Below, in pieces: positions 35,660 to 48,047 of a stretch of 64,000 nucleotides of DNA. The stretch is from Ephydatia muelleri (lineage: Eukaryota > Porifera > Demospongiae > Spongillida > Spongillidae). A program made the translations under genes and the position numbers. The stretch lies in contig JABACO010000035.1 of the NCBI GenBank assembly GCA_013339895.1, positions 309,450 to 373,449 on the forward strand. The letters run 5' to 3'. The notes under the pieces are model-generated. The model worked only from the letters and a program-made list of their open reading frames with translations. It was not told the DNA's origin and made no database searches. How positions within the stretch are numbered: the stretch's first letter is position 1; every line of letters begins with the position of its first letter.

Positions 35660-36370
35660 CGTCACCCAGTTGTTCCCTGATGGTCAAAGTGGTGGTGCTA
35701 TTGGTGGTGAATACATCTACCTCTATAGAAAGCATTGCTTTATATTTCCTTTCAAATAATCTATTTCTGTCTGGCTCTGCCATATATCTTGCAAGCCTTG
35801 AGGATGGCCACAATGCAATAATATAGAAGGCCCACCAAAACACCAAAAGAATCAGTGTTTCATATGAACTCAGTGGTATACAGTGTAAGACATTAACATA
35901 TCTAGCGCAGTACAGTTGAGGAGGTACATCAGGTCCAGATAATTGTACTACTTATTGCAGTAACTGGTGTGGTGTGTTGCATTTATCAGTCTTGTGAACT
36001 GACAGTCCAAATGGCTGTATACTTGCTTGTACATGTACTAGCATGAACACTATGACCATGGTAGCCTGGATAGACAGAAGCAGAGATGGATTGTCAGAAC
36101 TATACACTGGATTCAAACTGTACATCGCAATAACAAACCAAAGCCTTGCTCCCAGCCACCATCGCCACTCCCCCTTATAGGGGGCATAGTGGGCATCATT
36201 CATTGGTTTGATCTGATTGGTCTTAATGGAGAGATAGTTGAACAGTCTGTTGTGTTGTGTACTGTTTGATTTTTAGAATGAAAGTGAAGGCATATCACCG
36301 TGGCAATCAAAAATATAACAGCATGTTTTCCATGAAGGAATTCCACATTTCCATCATAGAACCAGGCACA
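35660..36370 (-). pseudogene. Larger 3' fragment of beta-helix/TM gene (left arm)
   Basis: Minus strand encodes NDAHYAPYKGEWRWWLGARLW and SLNPVYSSDNPSLLLSIQAT as in the intact protein (6070-6210), through the last TM helices to a tail ending REQLGDD. Frameshifts break the reading. It is the longest homologous fragment and pairs with 57310-58029 in the right arm. Confidence 0.75.
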
Positions 36371-36850
36371 TAATTAATCACGACTGAGCATGCAGTGGAC
36401 TTTGAGTATGTGAAAGTATGAATGACTGGTCTCAACAATGACAAGAAAATGGGAGTAGAAAAGACTGACTGCACTCTCTCGTTATGATGGGAAATCTATT
36501 AGCCAACCTAAATTGGTACATGGTAAGCTTATGAGATTATATTGATAGTGCTCATTAATTTTGACTCTCGAAACGCACAATAGTATAATCCAGCTTTTCC
36601 TAGGAACACTAAACATATGACTTGGCTACATTCGTACAGCTGCCCTCCAGTCGTGTTTTGTGCCTTTGCTGTGTGTTGCATGTGTGTTAGTCTGTGTACT
36701 TGTTGGGACAAATTATGTATGTTGTGATGATGAATAGAGTACATGTGTCTGTTTCATGAACTGCCTAAACCTATTCCTAGTAACGAGGAAAGGTATTATG
36801 TGAGGTTTTAAATTCAATTATCCTGCTTCAGGTACCAGGCAATGTATCAG

Positions 36851-36854
<4 letters not shown>

Positions 36855-36915
<61 letters not shown>

Positions 36916-36980
36916 ACAAACACACAATGCACACACATACATACACAAACACACAATGCACAAACACACACACACACAAC
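36855..36980. repeat. (AC)n microsatellite
   Basis: A long CA dinucleotide run with interruptions. Its mirror in the right arm is the (TG)n run at 56666-56831, which is longer, showing length divergence since the duplication. Confidence 0.95.
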
Positions 36981-38743
36981 TCTTCTCCTCACAAACCTCT
37001 ACTATGAGACTCTGGTGTCATGCACTGCAGCGCATTATGTTTATCTGTGTTTGTAACAATAGTGCAGGTTGGGTTCTTTTTTTCAAACCTGTCAGCGAGG
37101 GTGCCCAAACTGCACACAAAAACATCATAATTGTGCTGTGTAATTGAACAATAAGATAACAATTGTCAAAGTAATCTAATGAACGTACTTTTCAACTTAA
37201 GTTGTTCAAACACTTGCTTACTGTTGAAACTTTGTAGTTTGATAATGGATGACTCTTTGAATGCCAAGTGCATATATACATGCATTCTCACACAACCATA
37301 TAACCATCTGTGTCATGCATTCAGAGTGTTGTGCTTATTACAAATAATCACATTGAATACCATGTTGTAGATTTACATACATGCAATTCAGTGACATGCA
37401 TGTAAACCAGCCATGTAGATGGGCACTGAAATATACGCACATCTTGTGTGTCCATCATTACCTTGCACATACAGTTGTAACAAACCATACTTATTATGAA
37501 CTGTAAAAATGTAGATGGAGGTGGAGTGAACTGGCATTTTAAACATGTTGTTCTACACTAATGTGGGATACATATTCTACCTGTTCTGGAAATAGTGAGT
37601 CATCTGAACAATGTGTTCTTCAGAAGAAACATACATGTAATTAGTACAGTTTTAAAGTAACCAAACATGTCATGAACTTATAAGGTCACACAAGTGCAGC
37701 AAACATTTGCATACATGCATGCATTATGAAGTTGCGATCCCCACATTTCTTTCTTACACTGTCAAGTTGAACTCATAACAGTTGTGTGTATATGCATGCT
37801 TGCATATATGAACTAGCATGGCATTCAAAGAGTTAAGTGATGGGGTGCCTTTGTGGAGGCTGCTTCTGGTGCCGAACACCCTATATTGAAGGTTGAACCA
37901 CGGCGAGAGGGTGAAAGCTGCATATGTTGGCTAGAATGTCAGTGGCTACAAGTTGGTCATTGCTGTGGGAGCTAGTGCATTAGCCACATGTAATCCGTGT
38001 GATATATTTATGTCACTGGCAGTCGAAGAGGGTGTCAGCTTTCATTACCCATGGGTCATCTGTGTTCAACACACCACCAAACAGAAGTGCAAACGGTTGT
38101 GTGAGATGACTGGAATCTGGCTGAACCAAAATATGTTCACTGGGCATGGATGAGGTTACATGTATGCCTGGGTATCCAGTTATATGTGTGCATTTTTGAA
38201 TAACGTTTATTACTGATCATGCAGCCATACAGTTACATCTATACATGTGATGCTTCAATTTCTAAATGAATAATGCGGTTCAATCTCATGCTCTATTGGT
38301 TACATAACTTAATGGAGCGCCTAAGAAACCAGCTTCAAAAGAACTGCAGAGACTACTCACTTCCATAATGGCCATCACTTTAGTTCCCAGCATCTATTTG
38401 CATGTTTTGCCAATACAGAAATACCATATGCACATTCGATATTCATATTGCAATCCTTATTGGCGCGCAGCCATTTTTTATGCTACAGAAAAGGGGCTAC
38501 GTTAACTGTAGTTGTCCATACATTTTTTGTTATTCACTTGCAGATTATATATGATCTCAGTATTTGTGTAAGCCAATTATTGTGGAATAAGTGTTTCCAC
38601 ATTGCGGAAAAATGTTCTTTGTAAACAACTCACACCAATTTGACATGCAAAAAGGCTTTTTCTCATCTGATCAATGTGTTGATGACTAGAAAAACATTAA
38701 TGGTTTAGATAAACAAATTCAAGCTATTGTATAATGGCACAAT

Positions 38744-39309
38744 ATTCTACACTGCTGCCTTCAAAATAGTTAAGGTAAAAATACCAAGCACAGACAAATT
38801 CACAAGACGGTCAGTATGCTACATTGTCAACTATATACATTTAGGTATACAGAAGCACCTATCAGTTGAAGCCACACTTTATTACCACACACAACACAGT
38901 TTTGCTTTTGTATGTGAATTGCTTTATTGGGTCACACAGCAAATGAGCATATGGAGCCCCAAAGAGACCAGTTTTAGAAATGTAACAGAGTCTGTGGAAG
39001 CCTTTTAATGGCTAAAGGAAAGAAAAGGAGGACATTTTCTACCAATATTTACAGTTCGTAGAATATCTTATTAGAAACTCTAGCATTGTATCAATGATTT
39101 CCCTGACATCCACCCTCTATCATTCTGCTCTTTGTGCAAGCAGAACTTGCTGCAGCTCAACAGCAATCATTGATTGGAAGGAACATGGATGCATGGTGTC
39201 GGAACATGCATATCAGTGTGGGCTTGTACTAAGCTGTGTTTTCTTTATGCACAGGGCATGTGATCCCAAATGATGCATCAAGTCAGCACCATGACATCGA
39301 ATAGGCCAT
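38744..39309. other. Start of inverted-repeat spacer, no recognised gene
   Basis: A 93-codon open frame at 38727-39008 shows no family features. A 37-bp block near 38771-38808 matches, in reverse complement, the left part of the foldback element at 43070-43106 with about three differences. Confidence 0.3.
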
Positions 39310-39520
39310 CTAGCAACCACTGCCATTATCATTGAAACCATCAAAGAAATTGCACCACAACACCCACGTTTCTGAAGTCTTCCCATTTAGCAGCTTCAAC
39401 AATCAAGTAGACCCGGAACAACTGAAATGTCTAATCTGTCTGGAGATCCTGTGCCAGCCACTGGAACTCCCATGCAGGGCTTTAGTGTGCACCACTTGTA
39501 TGGAGGTGGTTTGAAGCCTT
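39310..39520 (+). pseudogene. RING-exon fragment of a second RAG1-like copy
   Basis: Plus strand reads IIETIKEIAPQHPRF, a stop, then in another frame QLKCLICLEILCQPLELPC and VCTTCMEVV. This aligns with IIQVIEKLAPPAV and TLSCPICLEILNQPIELPC and VCCTC of exon 2 of the gene at 17208-20699. The frame is broken and the sequence ends after the second Cys pair, so it is a dead fragment. It also lacks the RING His (Ala here, Val in the intact gene). Confidence 0.75.
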
Positions 39521-40675
39521 TGGTTGCAGTGCTTCATGGATGTCCCTTCATTGCCATCGTGCAATAAAATGTTTTGCTGTATAAGCATCAGCTTTGAAAA
39601 CCTTTACATACTATACGTGTACCTCTCGTATAAGCATAAAAATGTATGCTTCTTATACATGAATTCATACAGTTCACACTCTCATCCCCCGTTCAGATCA
39701 CAACCACACAATGGATAAACAGAAATATTTTGCCTGTATCGCTTAAAAACATACCAAATAATGGGACTTACTACAAATCACTGTAAGGACATCACAAAGA
39801 GCGAAAATATTATTATACGAGACAACAAACGCAAAATAGTTTGAGTGTATCGATGTTCACAAGTGTTTGTGTTGTATAGGTTTTAGAATCAGCATGATTC
39901 AGCGAGTATTTAACTAGGTTCCAATGGTTGGTGAAGGTATTTAAAAGTTTATATATCGCACTAGCTGCATTGAGCAACGAATGTACAGTATGTTCATGCA
40001 CAAGATGACGTCGGTTTTGACAACAAATCAACAAGTATCTTTAGTACCATCGAAATAATGATGTCATATATCAAGCATTATTGAAATACTAATGAAATTA
40101 TCTTATTGACTTATTCCTTTGTGCTTAACTGACTCAGATAATAGCCTGATACCACAGTATGCCAAACGGCATGTTTCATGCTTTCCCTTCTTGATGCACT
40201 TACACTCAAATTTATTATTTCTTTCCTTTACATTGTACAGATAGCAAACGTAAACACATGCATTTTGAGGCAAGTAATGACATGCATACAAATACTCATA
40301 TCCTGATGTCTGCTAAACAGAAATGCATTTTTACTCCATACATTTCAATGGATGCGTGAACGGTGAATCAACAGATGTGGGCGATACCGCATCAGCATTC
40401 GTCATCGGTGTCCGAAATTTCTGGCAATGTCATGCCCATGTCCCATGGCCTGCATGGCCTACACTATATGCCTGTCTCATTTATAACTACCCTTTTACCT
40501 GTTTACACAAGAATTTTATACTATGTTACTTTCTCCATACTGCTACACTCTTCCTAATGCTCTGCCATACTCCCCAAGCCCTTTAGGTATCCTAGAATTG
40601 AACCAACAGCACACACTTAGTCTTTTATTTTATTTTGCTATGAATTATAAATGTGTCAGGAAAGAGGCATGTAGT

Positions 40676-40975
40676 AGGGGTTGCATGGGCATGTAAGTGA
40701 AGGCCATGGGACATGGGCATGTAGTGAAGGCCATGGAACATGGGCATGTAGTGAAGGCCATGGGACATGAGCATGTAGTGAAGGACATGGGCATGTAGTG
40801 AAGGCCATGGGACATGGGCATTTGAGGCCATGGGACATGGGCATGTAGTGGAGGCCATGGGACATGGGCATGTAGTGGAGGCCATGGGACATGGGCATGT
40901 AGTGGAGGCCATCCAGGAAATGGATATGTAGTGGAGGCCATAGGACATGGGCATGTAGTGGAGGCCATGCTGAAA
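40676..40975. repeat. 26-bp minisatellite (about 11 units)
   Basis: Units close to ggccatgggacatgggcatg + tagtga. Since 26 is not a multiple of three, each minus-strand frame cycles through the three phases, producing CPCPMAST-like peptides. Some units are shortened. A matching single unit occurs at about 40430-40470. Confidence 0.9.
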
Positions 40976-41107
40976 GGTACTTGTGGAGCACTTGATGCTG
41001 AATGTTTACTGCCTGAATGTTAACTTGTAATGTATTGTACAAGCATCATGTCTTAAATCATGATCACATAACCAAAACAGATGTTCTTATCAACACAATT
41101 CTATGCC

Positions 41108-41172
41108 TGCTGTGTGTGTTTGTGTGTGTGCATGTGTGTGTGCATTGTGTGTGTGTGTGTGTGTGTGTGTGT
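41108..41172. repeat. (TG)n microsatellite
   Basis: TG dinucleotide runs with interruptions. The surrounding 41.0-42.5 kb shows no recognisable gene. Confidence 0.9.
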
Positions 41173-43078
41173 ACAACACATTCTTGCCAACGCATGTGTA
41201 GTGAAAGTTAACAGAACCTGGATGCCAGCCCTGACATTGAAGAACTCTTTTCACTGATATCATGTGACACATAGGAACCTATGAATATCTGGTTGAACTG
41301 CCACATTCACTCTTTCCACCCATTTCAAATCGGAGCATGACACAGCATGATTTACCTGTAGCATAGATGATACGCTCTCTCCTGGTGGTGCGTATCATGT
41401 AGCATGTATGTGAATTGGGTCAGGGGCTCCCCTCTTGTAACTGCCTCCCCAATGACCAATTTTGACTGACTTTGTTTGGGTGTAAGGCAACACAGGCTCA
41501 GGTGACCTATAATGTCCTCTATTGTAGTGAAGGGAAATAATTTAAAACCAGATTGTGTAGCCATGTCATGAATGCCACCCTTAGATAAAAGTGCGCATAC
41601 GTGTATACATGTATCTTTTTTATTGTTACTCACAATAAGTTCTTGAAACATGTACGTATGTCACACAACTGTACGGTATACAACGGAGAAGAGAAATGCA
41701 AGACAGAGGGGGGTAAAGTAAAGGATGGCCCGCCACTGATCACGTGATTAGTGTGTTAGGCGCGTATGTGAATGTAATCTAAGCATCGCATGGAGGAACC
41801 CAATCTCCCTACACGCTTAAAGTTATAACAACACAGAAGCTTGCAAACTATTTACTAGTACCTTATTTCTTTCTTAAAGCATCATACCCCTCCCCCACAT
41901 CACGTGCAATACTCTCTTTTGCTTCACTAGTAGGACCACACCCTTTACATCCATAGTTTAACCCCGTCATGCCAAATTTATGAAGCCCTACTCAGGAAAT
42001 TCAAAGGAGCGCTCTAAATGAAGTCCACTTCATTGATACCACCATGCACATACAAAGGCAAGTCTTTTCAAACCAAACAATTTTAAACTCTGGACATAAC
42101 AATAAGCATGCATCTAACAAAAAACAAACAGACATATGCATGTTCCTAGTTCTTCCTTTAACCAAAGAGGTGTTAACAAGAGGACTGTCCTGTGTGTGTC
42201 ACACAGAAATACATCCTCCTAGCCATTAATAGACAACAAAGTTCAATGAGCATACAGATCCATATATTCCTATTTGCTATCGGTGCGCAGTCCTATGCCT
42301 TCCATGTACAGTCATTGTAGGCTACCACAACGTATTAATGTATTAATCAGTTGTGGTGGTGCCAAAGTGTGTGACATAACACCAGATTGCTTAATTATAC
42401 CAGTTTGCATGCATGGCTTAACCACATCATCCTAGATTTTACTGTATTGTTCGAAGTATAAATATTTACAAACAGCAAATCTCTCGTGGCTACAACCAAA
42501 TGCATTCGCCAGTACTTGTCACGCTAAAATTGGCCCGTCTGGGTGCAAAATTGGATCCTGCACTGCCGGACCAATTTTGCTGGCAAATCAGTCCGGTGAA
42601 CCATAATTGGCCAACAAAATGTGTCCGGCATTAACAAAATCGGTTCGCTTTATAGAACAAGTGTCGCTCGTTTAAAAAAATCAAGCATCGCTATCGATTG
42701 GGCAAGTCAAGTGTAAATTCGAAACCTTAACGTAACATTTACACATTTGCATCAAGTTGTGCACGTTCATGACAATTAACGAGACGCGAATCGTTGCTGA
42801 TGACTTGGATGACTCCAAGCACTTGGGAAAATAGTGATGAAAAGGTACCAGAGAGGCTGTCAAACTCATTGAAAATGCATATACATGTACGTGTTCTCAA
42901 GCTACATCAGATTCTGCTGTGTGACCAAATAATGCAATTTCACTCCGCATTATTCATAGAAAAGCATATTAAAAACCCTGCTGTGTATGGTGAAACAAAG
43001 GTGTGGCTGCATCTGAATGGTGCTTCTGTATCAATTTACATGTATATTGTTGACGACCCAGCCTACTGACCTTTCTGT

Positions 43079-43158
43079 GAATTTGTCTTTGCTTGGTATT
43101 TTCACCTCAAAACTAATTAATTAGTTTTGAGGTGAAAGTACCAAGCAAAGACAAATTC
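43079..43158. repeat. 80-bp foldback (hairpin) element
   Basis: Two 40-nt arms pair about a centre at 43118/43119 (aactaatt|aattagtt) with one mismatch, from gaatttgtctttgcttggta to its complement. It is a MITE-like hairpin. It lies between a segment coding YIVDDPAY and the Tnp2-like block, so it may be an insertion in the transposase. Confidence 0.85.
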
Positions 43159-43237
43159 TAGCTCTCAGTATATTTACAGATGGAGTTCCGCTTTTTAGAT
43201 CTTCATCCATAAGCTTCTGGCCTGTATATGCAGTGAT

Positions 43238-44829
43238 TTTAAATTTACCCCCCTCGATTCGCTATAACTCTGCCAATATTATGCTTCTTGCTATTTGGTG
43301 TGGCCCAGCTAAGCCTTCAATGAATTTTTTCTTTCAACTAGTTGTAGATGCTCTTAATACACTGTATTCCAAAGGAATATCAATCCAAACTCACGAGGGT
43401 CTAAAGACAATTCGTGGTAAAGTACTGAATGGCATTTTTGACACAGTGGCTAAAGCCCCGGTTATGGGCCTGAAACAATTTAATGGAGTTTGTGGGTGCC
43501 CAGTGTGCCTTCACCAGGCAAACGTTTGAGCAACAATTCACGTGTATATCTTCCGAATGAACAATACATACACCGAACACATGATGAAATGTGTGATCTT
43601 GCAACTCAAGTTGAACGTACAGGTGTTTCAGTGCAAGGGATATTGAATTCATCACCACTATCGCATATTGTTGGATTTCATCTGGTGGACAATATTCCTG
43701 TCGATTACGTGCATGTAGGTCCAGAAGGGGTTGTAAAACGAATGATGAACTGTTGGTTAAAAACATCAAACCACACAAAAGCCTATTACATTAATGATGA
43801 TAGAAGAGTAGGGGAAGTACATGAAGAAGCAAAGGAAGAGAATAGTATAATAACCAAACACGAAACTCAGAGCCTTCCAGTACATCATATGCTTTTGTAT
43901 ACTTCTAGGTGCTCTTGTAAAGTCATGTGGAGGTTTCTGTTTCAAGAGCTCAGAATCTAATGATTTCAACTTTGATCCATGCTCTTCTTGTGTGTGCTTT
44001 TCATTTACTTCTCCAAGAAGATATAAAAATAAGTGACATTGAAGTTGCAGATGAAATGCTGAAGGATTTTTGTTCCCTACTACCAGAACTATATGGAGAG
44101 GAACATTGCACCATGAATGCTCACCTTTTGCTACATTTAACTCACTATGTTCGCCTGTGGGGTCATTTGTGGACCCATTCTGCCTTTGGATGTGAAAAAA
44201 AGAATGGAATCATCAAAAATCTGTCACATTCAAAGAATAAAGTTTTCAACCAGATAATTTTTAACATTGAAGTACAGCAAACGCTGCAGCTCGTCCATCA
44301 TAAACTTGTAGAGCAGGAGGATGCTGATGCCATTAATTTTATTAATGATTCTAGCCGTTTCATGCCAAGTGAGTTTGAAGAACTGGGCAAACATATGTAC
44401 ACAATACCGACATATTTTATGCAAAATGTTGAAGGATATGACTTATATGGAAAGCTATTGCTTAGTGGAACATTGTATTATGCTCAAAATTGTAGCAGGT
44501 CCACCAAATGAGAGAGTTCAGTTTGCTACTATAAAGAGAATGAAAGTACTCATTATGGAAGGATTATAGCATTTGTCAAAATGGATCCTCCTAGTGCAAT
44601 TGTGAGACCATTTTCAGTGACGCAGTCATTGCTGTCCAAAGCAGGCCCTGCCTGTAGGGATGTTCTTGAAATATACAAGGATGAAGTTATGTTAGGTGCT
44701 TATGATCTATTTTCTGAAGTACTTGAAGAATCAAATGTTGTTCTGATTCCTTTATGTGACATAATAACAAGAGCTGTATTAGTTCAGACAAAGTGCAAGA
44801 CTTATGCTGTTAGGCAACCAAATACTTAA
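43238..44829 (+). pseudogene. Tnp2-like (EnSpm/CACTA) transposase, frameshifted
   Basis: Ordered blocks of the family: SIRYNSANIMLLAIWCGP and AKPSMNFFF, then GCPVCLH, VDYVHVGPEGVVKRMMNCWL, later CTMNAHLLLHL and SAFGCEKKNGIIK (DUF4218-like), then IVRPFSVTQSLLSKAGP and AVRQPNT at the end. A one-base frameshift occurs near 43516, another near 43930, and there are further breaks after 44511. The enzyme would have catalysed cut-and-paste transposition; this copy is dead. Confidence 0.75.
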
Positions 44830-45099
44830 GAGCATCATTGATTTATTGTACATATGTGCTTGCATGATGAAGTATAACAACTTTTCTTTCATGATCACTG
44901 ACATCACTCATAACTGTAAAGCAGAACTTCACGCTGTATAGTCACCTGAATGCAGACAATAAAGAAAAAGGAGAGAAGTGTGTAAGCGTAGGATGGATTA
45001 TCTTAAATCAATTATACACAGGTTATAGGGCATGGTACAATTGTGCATGCATTCTAATATACTTCTTCTGTGTGTACCATTGTAAACATTTCTATAATA

Positions 45100-45420
45100 T
45101 GCACTGATGGTAAATCATGCAGTACAGATGATCGATGATGCATTAGACATTATCATGCATGATACATGCATGCTCATGCATGTCCTAAGGTTCATGCTAG
45201 TTACAAATGACAAGGATTATTAATATTGTTTAGTTAGAATCAAAAAAAAATCATAGAAACATGCTGTCGTGGGTCTAAACCGATTCCTTTCTTGCATTCA
45301 AGATTACCATGCCTGATGCATGCATGATCATGCATGAGTTGTTGTGCCGGCAAGTTGCGTCATGCATGCAATGCAATATCATGCATGAAACATGCATGAA
45401 CATGCAAGGTTTTTTTCCTT
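45100..45420. repeat. catgcatg-rich palindromic motif cluster
   Basis: At least ten occurrences of atgcatg or catgcatga in both orientations in about 300 bp (for example 45154-45182, 45307-45335, 45360-45405). Dense short inverted motifs are typical of subterminal regions of EnSpm-like elements, and the cluster stops where GC-rich DIRS coding sequence begins. It could be the right end of an element inserted into the DIRS 5' region. Confidence 0.55.
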
Positions 45421-46569
45421 GGGCCAGGCAGCATGCGAGGAGGCAGAGGACGTGGCTCCTCCACGCGGCACTCGGCGAAAGCATCAGAGACCTGAGCGAC
45501 CAGCAGTCTCTCGAGCTCGGCGAACCCTCCGCCGCTCCCCAGCGGGAGCAGCGCGGATAAGTCGAATGCACAGCGTCACCGCCCACGAGAAAGCGCACTC
45601 TCCCGACGACAGTGCAATAAGCACTGAGCTAGCCACCTCAAAAGGGGCTCGCCAGCACCCTTCAAAGAGCAAATCCTCCGCCAGGAAACGACGCCGCACA
45701 CGATCTACGTCACCCGCTAGCAGCTCCACTTCCAGCAGCTCCGACAGCTCTAGCAGTTCCAGCAGCTCTGAAAGTTCGTCGCCCGAGTCCAGCGACTCCG
45801 ACGCACGGAGGAAGAAGCGGAAGTCGAAGTCCAAGCGGCACAAGAGGCACCATCACTCCAAGTCGCGGGACCGCAGCTGCCTGAACGCTCCCTTCACCAT
45901 CATGGTCCCTACCCCTTCGAGGCGCGAAGTGAAGAGGATCAAGAAGGGTAAGTATGCCCATTTTGATAAACTCCTTTCCCCCGTAGACGACCTTTCCTCG
46001 CTCTCCGTGGGAAAGCGCAAAGGGAAGGATAGACGCCAAGTATGCGACCTTGGCAGCTGGTTCGAGGCCTGGAATATATTGATTGCCATCCGGATCCAAA
46101 CACCGCACTGGAGCTGGTGAAATACCAGTCGATCATCTGCCAGCTCTTCTCGGTGTACTCGGTTGCAGCTTCCCTGAAGTATGACAAGCTGTTCAGGCAA
46201 GCTGCAGCCAGAGACAATCAACAGGCCCTCCGCTGGGATGTACTGAAGGAGGACCTGCTGGTATGGTGCGTCACCAACCCGGCACTTCGGACAAGACAGC
46301 AGCAGTCTTCATACCCAGGGATCGGGGCGTCAGGGACACCAGCACAGCACCCAGCAGCCACTACTGGCAGCCGTCACCATGGTGAGCACGCCACACATAC
46401 AGCATCAGGTGAGGAGATCTGCCGGCGGTTTAATTATGGAAAATGCACCAAGGGCACGGAATGCAACTTCTCCCACAGGTGCTGGGTCACTGGCTGCAGT
46501 GGAGAGCACTCTGCCAAGTCCTGCCCCCGCACCAGCACTCCAGGGGTTACACCCCACTACGACGCTTAG
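45420..46569 (+). pseudogene. DIRS Gag-like protein with CCCH/knuckle zinc motif
   Basis: Begins with Arg/Ser/Lys-rich sequence (runs of SSSS and RKKRKSKSKRHKRHHHSKSR), then a conserved-looking domain around KYAHFDKLLSPVDDLSS. The frame changes near 46075 and continues with KYQSIICQLFSVY to ICRRFNYGKCTKGTECNFSH and CWVTGCSGEHSAKSCP, zinc-binding motifs at the C-terminus, ending at 46569. The 5' end is lost or unclear. Confidence 0.65.
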
Positions 46570-46857
46570 CCTTTGAGCGAGAACTAAAGGGACATCCTGA
46601 CAAGGCCTGGGTCTCCTGGCTGCTCAATGGCATCGAAAATGGTGTTTCCACCGGCTACAATGGTCCTCACTTCCCCTTCACTGCACGCAACCTGACCTCT
46701 GCACTACAGCACCCCGAAATCGTGGACGCTGAGCTACTAAAAGAGGTGGAGCTGGGACGCATCCTCGGCCCCTTCTCACAACGGCCCCTAGAACACCTCC
46801 GCACATCCGGCCTGGGAGCAGTTCCGAAAAAGAACGGGAAATGGAGAGTTATCCTTC
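46443..46857 (+). pseudogene. DIRS reverse transcriptase, N-terminal part
   Basis: The frame includes LKGHPDKAWVSWLLNGIENG and ends GAVPKKNGKWRVIL, the start of the RT fingers, where it is cut at the 46855-46857 TTC target site. The RT continues at 51403. Confidence 0.8.
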
Positions 46858-47553
46858 CCCAGCAAGAAGTTCTTGGCCAAGAATCTTGGGCAAGGTAATG
46901 TTCTTGGCCAAGAATCTTGGGCAAAATCTTGGCAAGATCTTGTGCAAGATCATTAAAGATCTTGGGCAAGTGTCTTGCCCATGTGCCAAGATTATGGCGG
47001 CCAAGATCTGGTCATGATCTTGCCCAAGTTCATGGCATGATCTTACCCAAGTTCATGGCATGATCTTGGCCATGGCCATGTTCTTGCCCATGATCTTGCC
47101 CATGATCTTGCCCATATATTTTGCCCATGGCCATGCTGATATCTTGAATTGCATCCATTTATATATACATAGCACATGCCTACGTGTACATTATCATACA
47201 TTGTGATATAGCTGATATGATACTGATAACATGTGTATAAGAGGACCGGATACATACAATGAGATAATGCATACATACAGAAAATCGAAAGTTTCACATG
47301 ACGAAGAAAAGTTTAGTCAGTTGGGGTCACTGTGCACAGGACAAACATATGTCATACATGCATTTATATGTTATTGTATTTTACCTTTTTAACTGGTCTG
47401 CTAATTTCCTGTGTTTGTCCCTGCATTTTTGGTTCAGAGACGTTCTTATTTTATCTTTACTTGCAGCCATTGCAACTGATCCAAACTTTTTTTCAATGCA
47501 TTCTGAATAATTTGTTTCATTCTATTATGAAGTAATCACGTCTAACTGCTTAC

Positions 47554-47740
47554 CTTCTAGTGTCTTCACCCTTCCTGGTGACATTGGTGGTTTTGCTGAC
47601 ACACTGGAACTGTTCGATTTTCCTGACGCTTTGTAGCAATGTGTTGCTTGCTCTTCATCCGTAAAAAGTGCGTCCAATAAGGCAAGGCCATATTTTACAA
47701 TGTCTGTTGAGTCTATCTTTAGCAATTCTATACCACCTTT
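47554..47740 (-). pseudogene. BEN-domain-like exon inside EnSpm element
   Basis: Bounded by an acceptor (cctttatag) and donor (GTAAGC) on the minus strand. The translation includes GLALLDALFTDEEQATHCYK and PPMSPGRVKTLE, the pattern of a BEN domain (helical DNA/protein-binding module found in animal regulators, viruses and transposons). Further splice-bounded stretches on this strand lie upstream at 47895-48047 (encoding GTGVAASVGGTAPLSGAGAL) and 48244-48300, but phases across the three do not agree, so an exon is missing or the gene is decayed. Confidence 0.5.
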
Positions 47741-47894
47741 CTATAAAGGAATTGCTGTTAGGTGACATTCTGTAACAATAATGCACATACATACAGATAT
47801 GAAACTTTTTTCATCTTGGACAGTTGTACCTATTTGATGCACATACATGTAGATCAAAAGCACATACATTACAAGCTTTATTCATGTTTCTTAC

Positions 47895-48047
47895 CTTCAG
47901 CACCAAGTACACTAACACTGCATGTAGCAAGACCATCAACGTGACAGGACTGTGAAATAGCATCTACAATTAGTGCCCCAGCACCAGAGAGTGGTGCAGT
48001 ACCACCAACACTAGCTGCCACTCCAGTGCCCTGGTTTTGCAAAATAT
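47895..48047 (-). pseudogene. Putative exon upstream of BEN-like exon
   Basis: The minus strand has an acceptor (gcattgcag) and donor (GTAAGA) around an open Gly/Ala-rich segment followed by AISQSCHVDGLATCSVSVLG. No domain is recognised. The location suggests it belongs with the BEN-like exon, though the phase is inconsistent. Confidence 0.35.

Larger units (their letters stand above)
30753..38743 (-). repeat. Left arm of giant inverted repeat
   Basis: Nearly 8 kb that recurs in reverse complement at 53955-62447. Paired landmarks: 32966-33166 with 60294-60494 (identical 66-codon translations), 35322 with 58349, 35602 with 58082, 37179 with 56472, and 38153 with 54516. The drift in coordinate sums (about 92.7-93.7 kb) reflects indels. 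The inner boundary is sharp: identity stops after ataatggcacaat (38743). The outer part is cut by the gypsy LTR. Most of 30.75-36.4 kb is tandem array; 36.4-38.7 kb has no recognised gene. Confidence 0.9.
42520..44890 (+). mobile_element. EnSpm/CACTA-like DNA transposon remnant
   Basis: Carries the Tnp2-like transposase remnant at 43238-44829. The 5' region (42530-42640) has repeated motifs around ccggaccaattttg and aaattgg of the subterminal-repeat kind. Termini were not resolved, so the limits are approximate. The C-terminal coding part is related to that of the element at 46858-51399 (AVRQPNT against VKQPNIYEHH). Confidence 0.6.

Noticed and set aside
40676-40975. CRISPR-like array
   Set aside because: The units are contiguous without unique spacers, and the window is eukaryotic.
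40645-41042. Minus-strand frames with CPCPMASTT-like repeats
   Set aside because: Generated by the 26-bp minisatellite cycling through three phases; no start context or conserved domain.
45275-46221. Overlapping minus-strand frames across the DIRS Gag region
   Set aside because: They are shadows of GC-rich plus-strand coding sequence; the plus strand shows the zinc motifs and the RT order.
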